Assembly: GCA_002732955.1 (NCBI GenBank)
Contig: NVTR01000001.1
Coordinates: forward strand, 4,691 to 12,042
Source: Marinosulfonomonas sp.
GTDB lineage: Bacteria; Pseudomonadota; Alphaproteobacteria; Rhodobacterales; Rhodobacteraceae
Direction of reading: 5' to 3'
DNA length: 7,352 nucleotides
How positions within the stretch are numbered: the stretch's first letter is position 1; the number at the start of each line of letters is the position of its first letter. The notes below the pieces were generated by a model. It did not search any database. It worked only from the letters and a program-made list of their open reading frames with translations, and was not told the DNA's origin. A program made the translations under genes and the position numbers. This document shows, in pieces, positions 6,583-7,352 of the stretch.

Positions 6583-6611
6583 GGGCGTCCGCCAAATTGG
6601 GCGGTCCGCCC
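6583..6611. other. Nested GC-rich hairpin in the leader of the secreted-protein gene
   Basis: GGGCG (6583-6587) pairs with CGCCC (6607-6611), and inside it CCGCC (6589-6593) pairs with GGCGG (6600-6604). The internal loop is T against TC and the apical loop is AAATTG. In a minus-strand mRNA it ends 8 bases before the AAAGGAG ribosome site, so it could affect translation or mRNA stability. No T run follows on either strand, so it is not a normal terminator. Confidence 0.55.
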
Positions 6612-6682
6612 GTTGTCCATGTATATTCTATAGGTGGGGTCTGATTGGACGAAACTACACCAACGCTGGTTCACGATGTTGT

Positions 6683-6710
6683 TTGCCAATTTGCGTCAAG
6701 GGCTTGGCAA
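6683..6710. promoter_or_regulatory. Operator-like inverted repeat TTGCCAA-N14-TTGGCAA
   Basis: Two perfect 7-base arms (6683-6689 and 6704-6710) are centred 21 bases apart, two helical turns, in the divergent intergenic region. The right arm overlaps the candidate -35 box of the HD-hydrolase promoter. This is the geometry of a dimeric regulator site; the regulator is unknown. Confidence 0.4.
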
Positions 6711-6733
6711 GACCACAAATTCCAATAGATATT
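6704..6733 (+). promoter_or_regulatory. Candidate promoter for the HD-hydrolase gene
   Basis: TTGGCA (6704-6709, 5 of 6 matches to TTGACA) is followed after 18 bases by GATATT (6728-6733, 4 of 6 to TATAAT). This would give a leader of about 105 bases that includes a T8 run and a short hairpin. A second, weaker option closer to the gene is TTGTGC-N18-GATAAA at about 6773-6802. Confidence 0.3.
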
Positions 6734-6766
6734 CAAACCGTGTCAACAACCCGGACTAAAAGTTGC

Positions 6767-6787
6767 TTTTTTTTGTGCCGGAGGCAC
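6767..6787 (+). other. T8 run and short hairpin in the HD-hydrolase leader
   Basis: Eight T (6767-6774) are followed directly by GTGCC-GGA-GGCAC (6775-6787), a perfect 5-pair stem with a 3-base loop. The T run precedes the stem on the plus strand and becomes an A run after it on the minus strand, so it is not an intrinsic terminator in either direction. It could be a leader structure; the role is unknown. Confidence 0.4.
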
Positions 6788-6846
6788 GTTTCAGTGGATA
6801 AATCTGATTTTATAGCCGCCAAGTTACTGAATACAGGAGATTTATC

Positions 6847-7352
6847 GTGACATCACGCGCCTGGCAAAGAATGCTATCCGGACGCCGGCTTGACTTGCTT
6901 GACCCTTCTCCGCTGGACATTGAAATCGAAGATATTGCCCACGGGTTGGCCTTTGTGGCGCGCTGGAACGGACAGACGGTTGGCGACTTCCCCTATTCCG
7001 TCGCGGAACATTCATTACTGGTGGAACAGCTTTTCAGCCATATGAACCCGGGAATTGCGCCGCGCTGGCAGTTGGCGGCGCTGCTGCATGACGCCCCGGA
7101 ATACGTGATTGGCGATATGATAAGTCCGGTTAAATCCGCCCTCGGTCCCGATTATGGTGTGCTGGACGACCGGCTAACGGCGGCTGTTCACCTGCGCTTT
7201 GGCCTGCCCGCGCAGATACCAGTACAGATAAAACGCCAGATAAAACGCGCTGATAAAGTCAGCGCATGGATGGAGGCAACCCAGATTGCGGGCTTTAATA
7301 AATCAGAGGCTGATAAGCTGTTTGGGAAGCATAAACAGTCTCTAACAAAGGT
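6847..7352 (+). CDS. HD-domain phosphohydrolase, YfbR-like (cut by window edge)
   Basis: The frame gives 168 codons without a stop and runs off the right edge. It resembles small HD-superfamily hydrolases related to the 5'-deoxynucleotidase YfbR. The metal-binding pattern is visible: H55 in SVAEHSLLVE, H81 and D82 in ALLHDAPEYVIGD, and D136 in RADK. E85 and D90 match in spacing the catalytic-site glutamate and aspartate of YfbR (HDxxExxxGD), and MISPVK follows as in that family. This supports a metal-dependent phosphohydrolase acting on nucleotides, but the substrate is not known. The start is a GTG at 6847 with ACAGGAG 7 bases upstream. Relatives are around 190-200 residues, so perhaps 25-30 residues are missing. 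It is divergent from the secreted-protein gene. Confidence 0.9.
   Translation, partial: MTSRAWQRMLSGRRLDLLDPSPLDIEIEDIAHGLAFVARWNGQTVGDFPYSVAEHSLLVEQLFSHMNPGIAPRWQLAALLHDAPEYVIGDMISPVKSALGPDYGVLDDRLTAAVHLRFGLPAQIPVQIKRQIKRADKVSAWMEATQIAGFNKSEADKLFGKHKQSLTK

Larger units (their letters stand above)
6562..6846. other. Divergent intergenic region between the secreted-protein and HD-hydrolase genes
   Basis: This 285-base region must hold promoters for both flanking genes. It contains a nested GC-rich hairpin close to the leftward gene, an AT-rich stretch with TATAGAATATACA on the minus strand (6632-6620, possible -10 boxes without a good -35), an operator-like dyad in the middle, and a T8 run followed by a short hairpin near the rightward gene. 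No ORF with a credible start and ribosome site was found inside. Confidence 0.6.

Noticed and set aside
6671..6699. Minus-strand promoter with TTGACG -35 (6699-6694)
   Set aside because: The -35 is good but the base windows 16-18 positions downstream hold no acceptable -10 box.
6497..6850. 117-codon plus-strand ORF across the divergent intergenic region
   Set aside because: It starts inside the signal-peptide gene on the opposite strand, has no ribosome site, runs through the hairpins and overlaps the HD-hydrolase start.

Overview
The window looks like ordinary chromosome from an alphaproteobacterium, most likely a marine or roseobacter-type member of the Rhodobacterales. The evidence is the divergent hemD / tsaD-gpsA arrangement with a mitofilin-like membrane protein gene behind hemD, a DUF2853 protein, an adenosylhomocysteinase of the long alphaproteobacterial form, and a Rhodobacterales-type HD hydrolase. 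I made no database search, so family names rest on motif recognition. No mobile element, CRISPR array, rRNA or tRNA gene was seen.

Left part (1-1286, minus strand): the N-terminal part of a mitofilin/COG4223-like inner-membrane protein runs off the left edge. It lies behind hemD (uroporphyrinogen-III synthase, heme pathway). About 60 bases separate hemD from the rightward operon, and both promoters should lie there.

Centre left (1350-3821, plus strand): tsaD (tRNA t6A synthesis), gpsA (glycerol-3-phosphate dehydrogenase, phospholipid precursor) and an EVE-domain gene form a tight operon. tsaD and gpsA overlap by 4 bases, and gpsA and the EVE gene are 4 bases apart.

Centre (3822-4243): a gene-poor stretch of about 420 bases. 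It holds what appears to be a broken small membrane-protein gene (3879-3995), a GC-rich hairpin behind it, several palindromes, a spaced TTCCAC repeat cluster, and a terminator shared with the convergent DUF2853 gene.

Right part (4244-6561, minus strand): a DUF2853 gene, two tandem terminators, ahcY (S-adenosylhomocysteine hydrolase, activated methyl cycle) and a small secreted protein gene 74 bases upstream of ahcY. A 285-base divergent intergenic region, with a nested hairpin and an operator-like dyad, separates these from the rightward HD-domain phosphohydrolase gene, which is cut by the right edge.

Most of the window is conserved housekeeping content and I do not see a convincing new multi-gene system. 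The points most worth checking are the interrupted small membrane ORF, the uncharacterised secreted partner upstream of ahcY, and the structured intergenic elements at 4136-4230 and 6583-6787.
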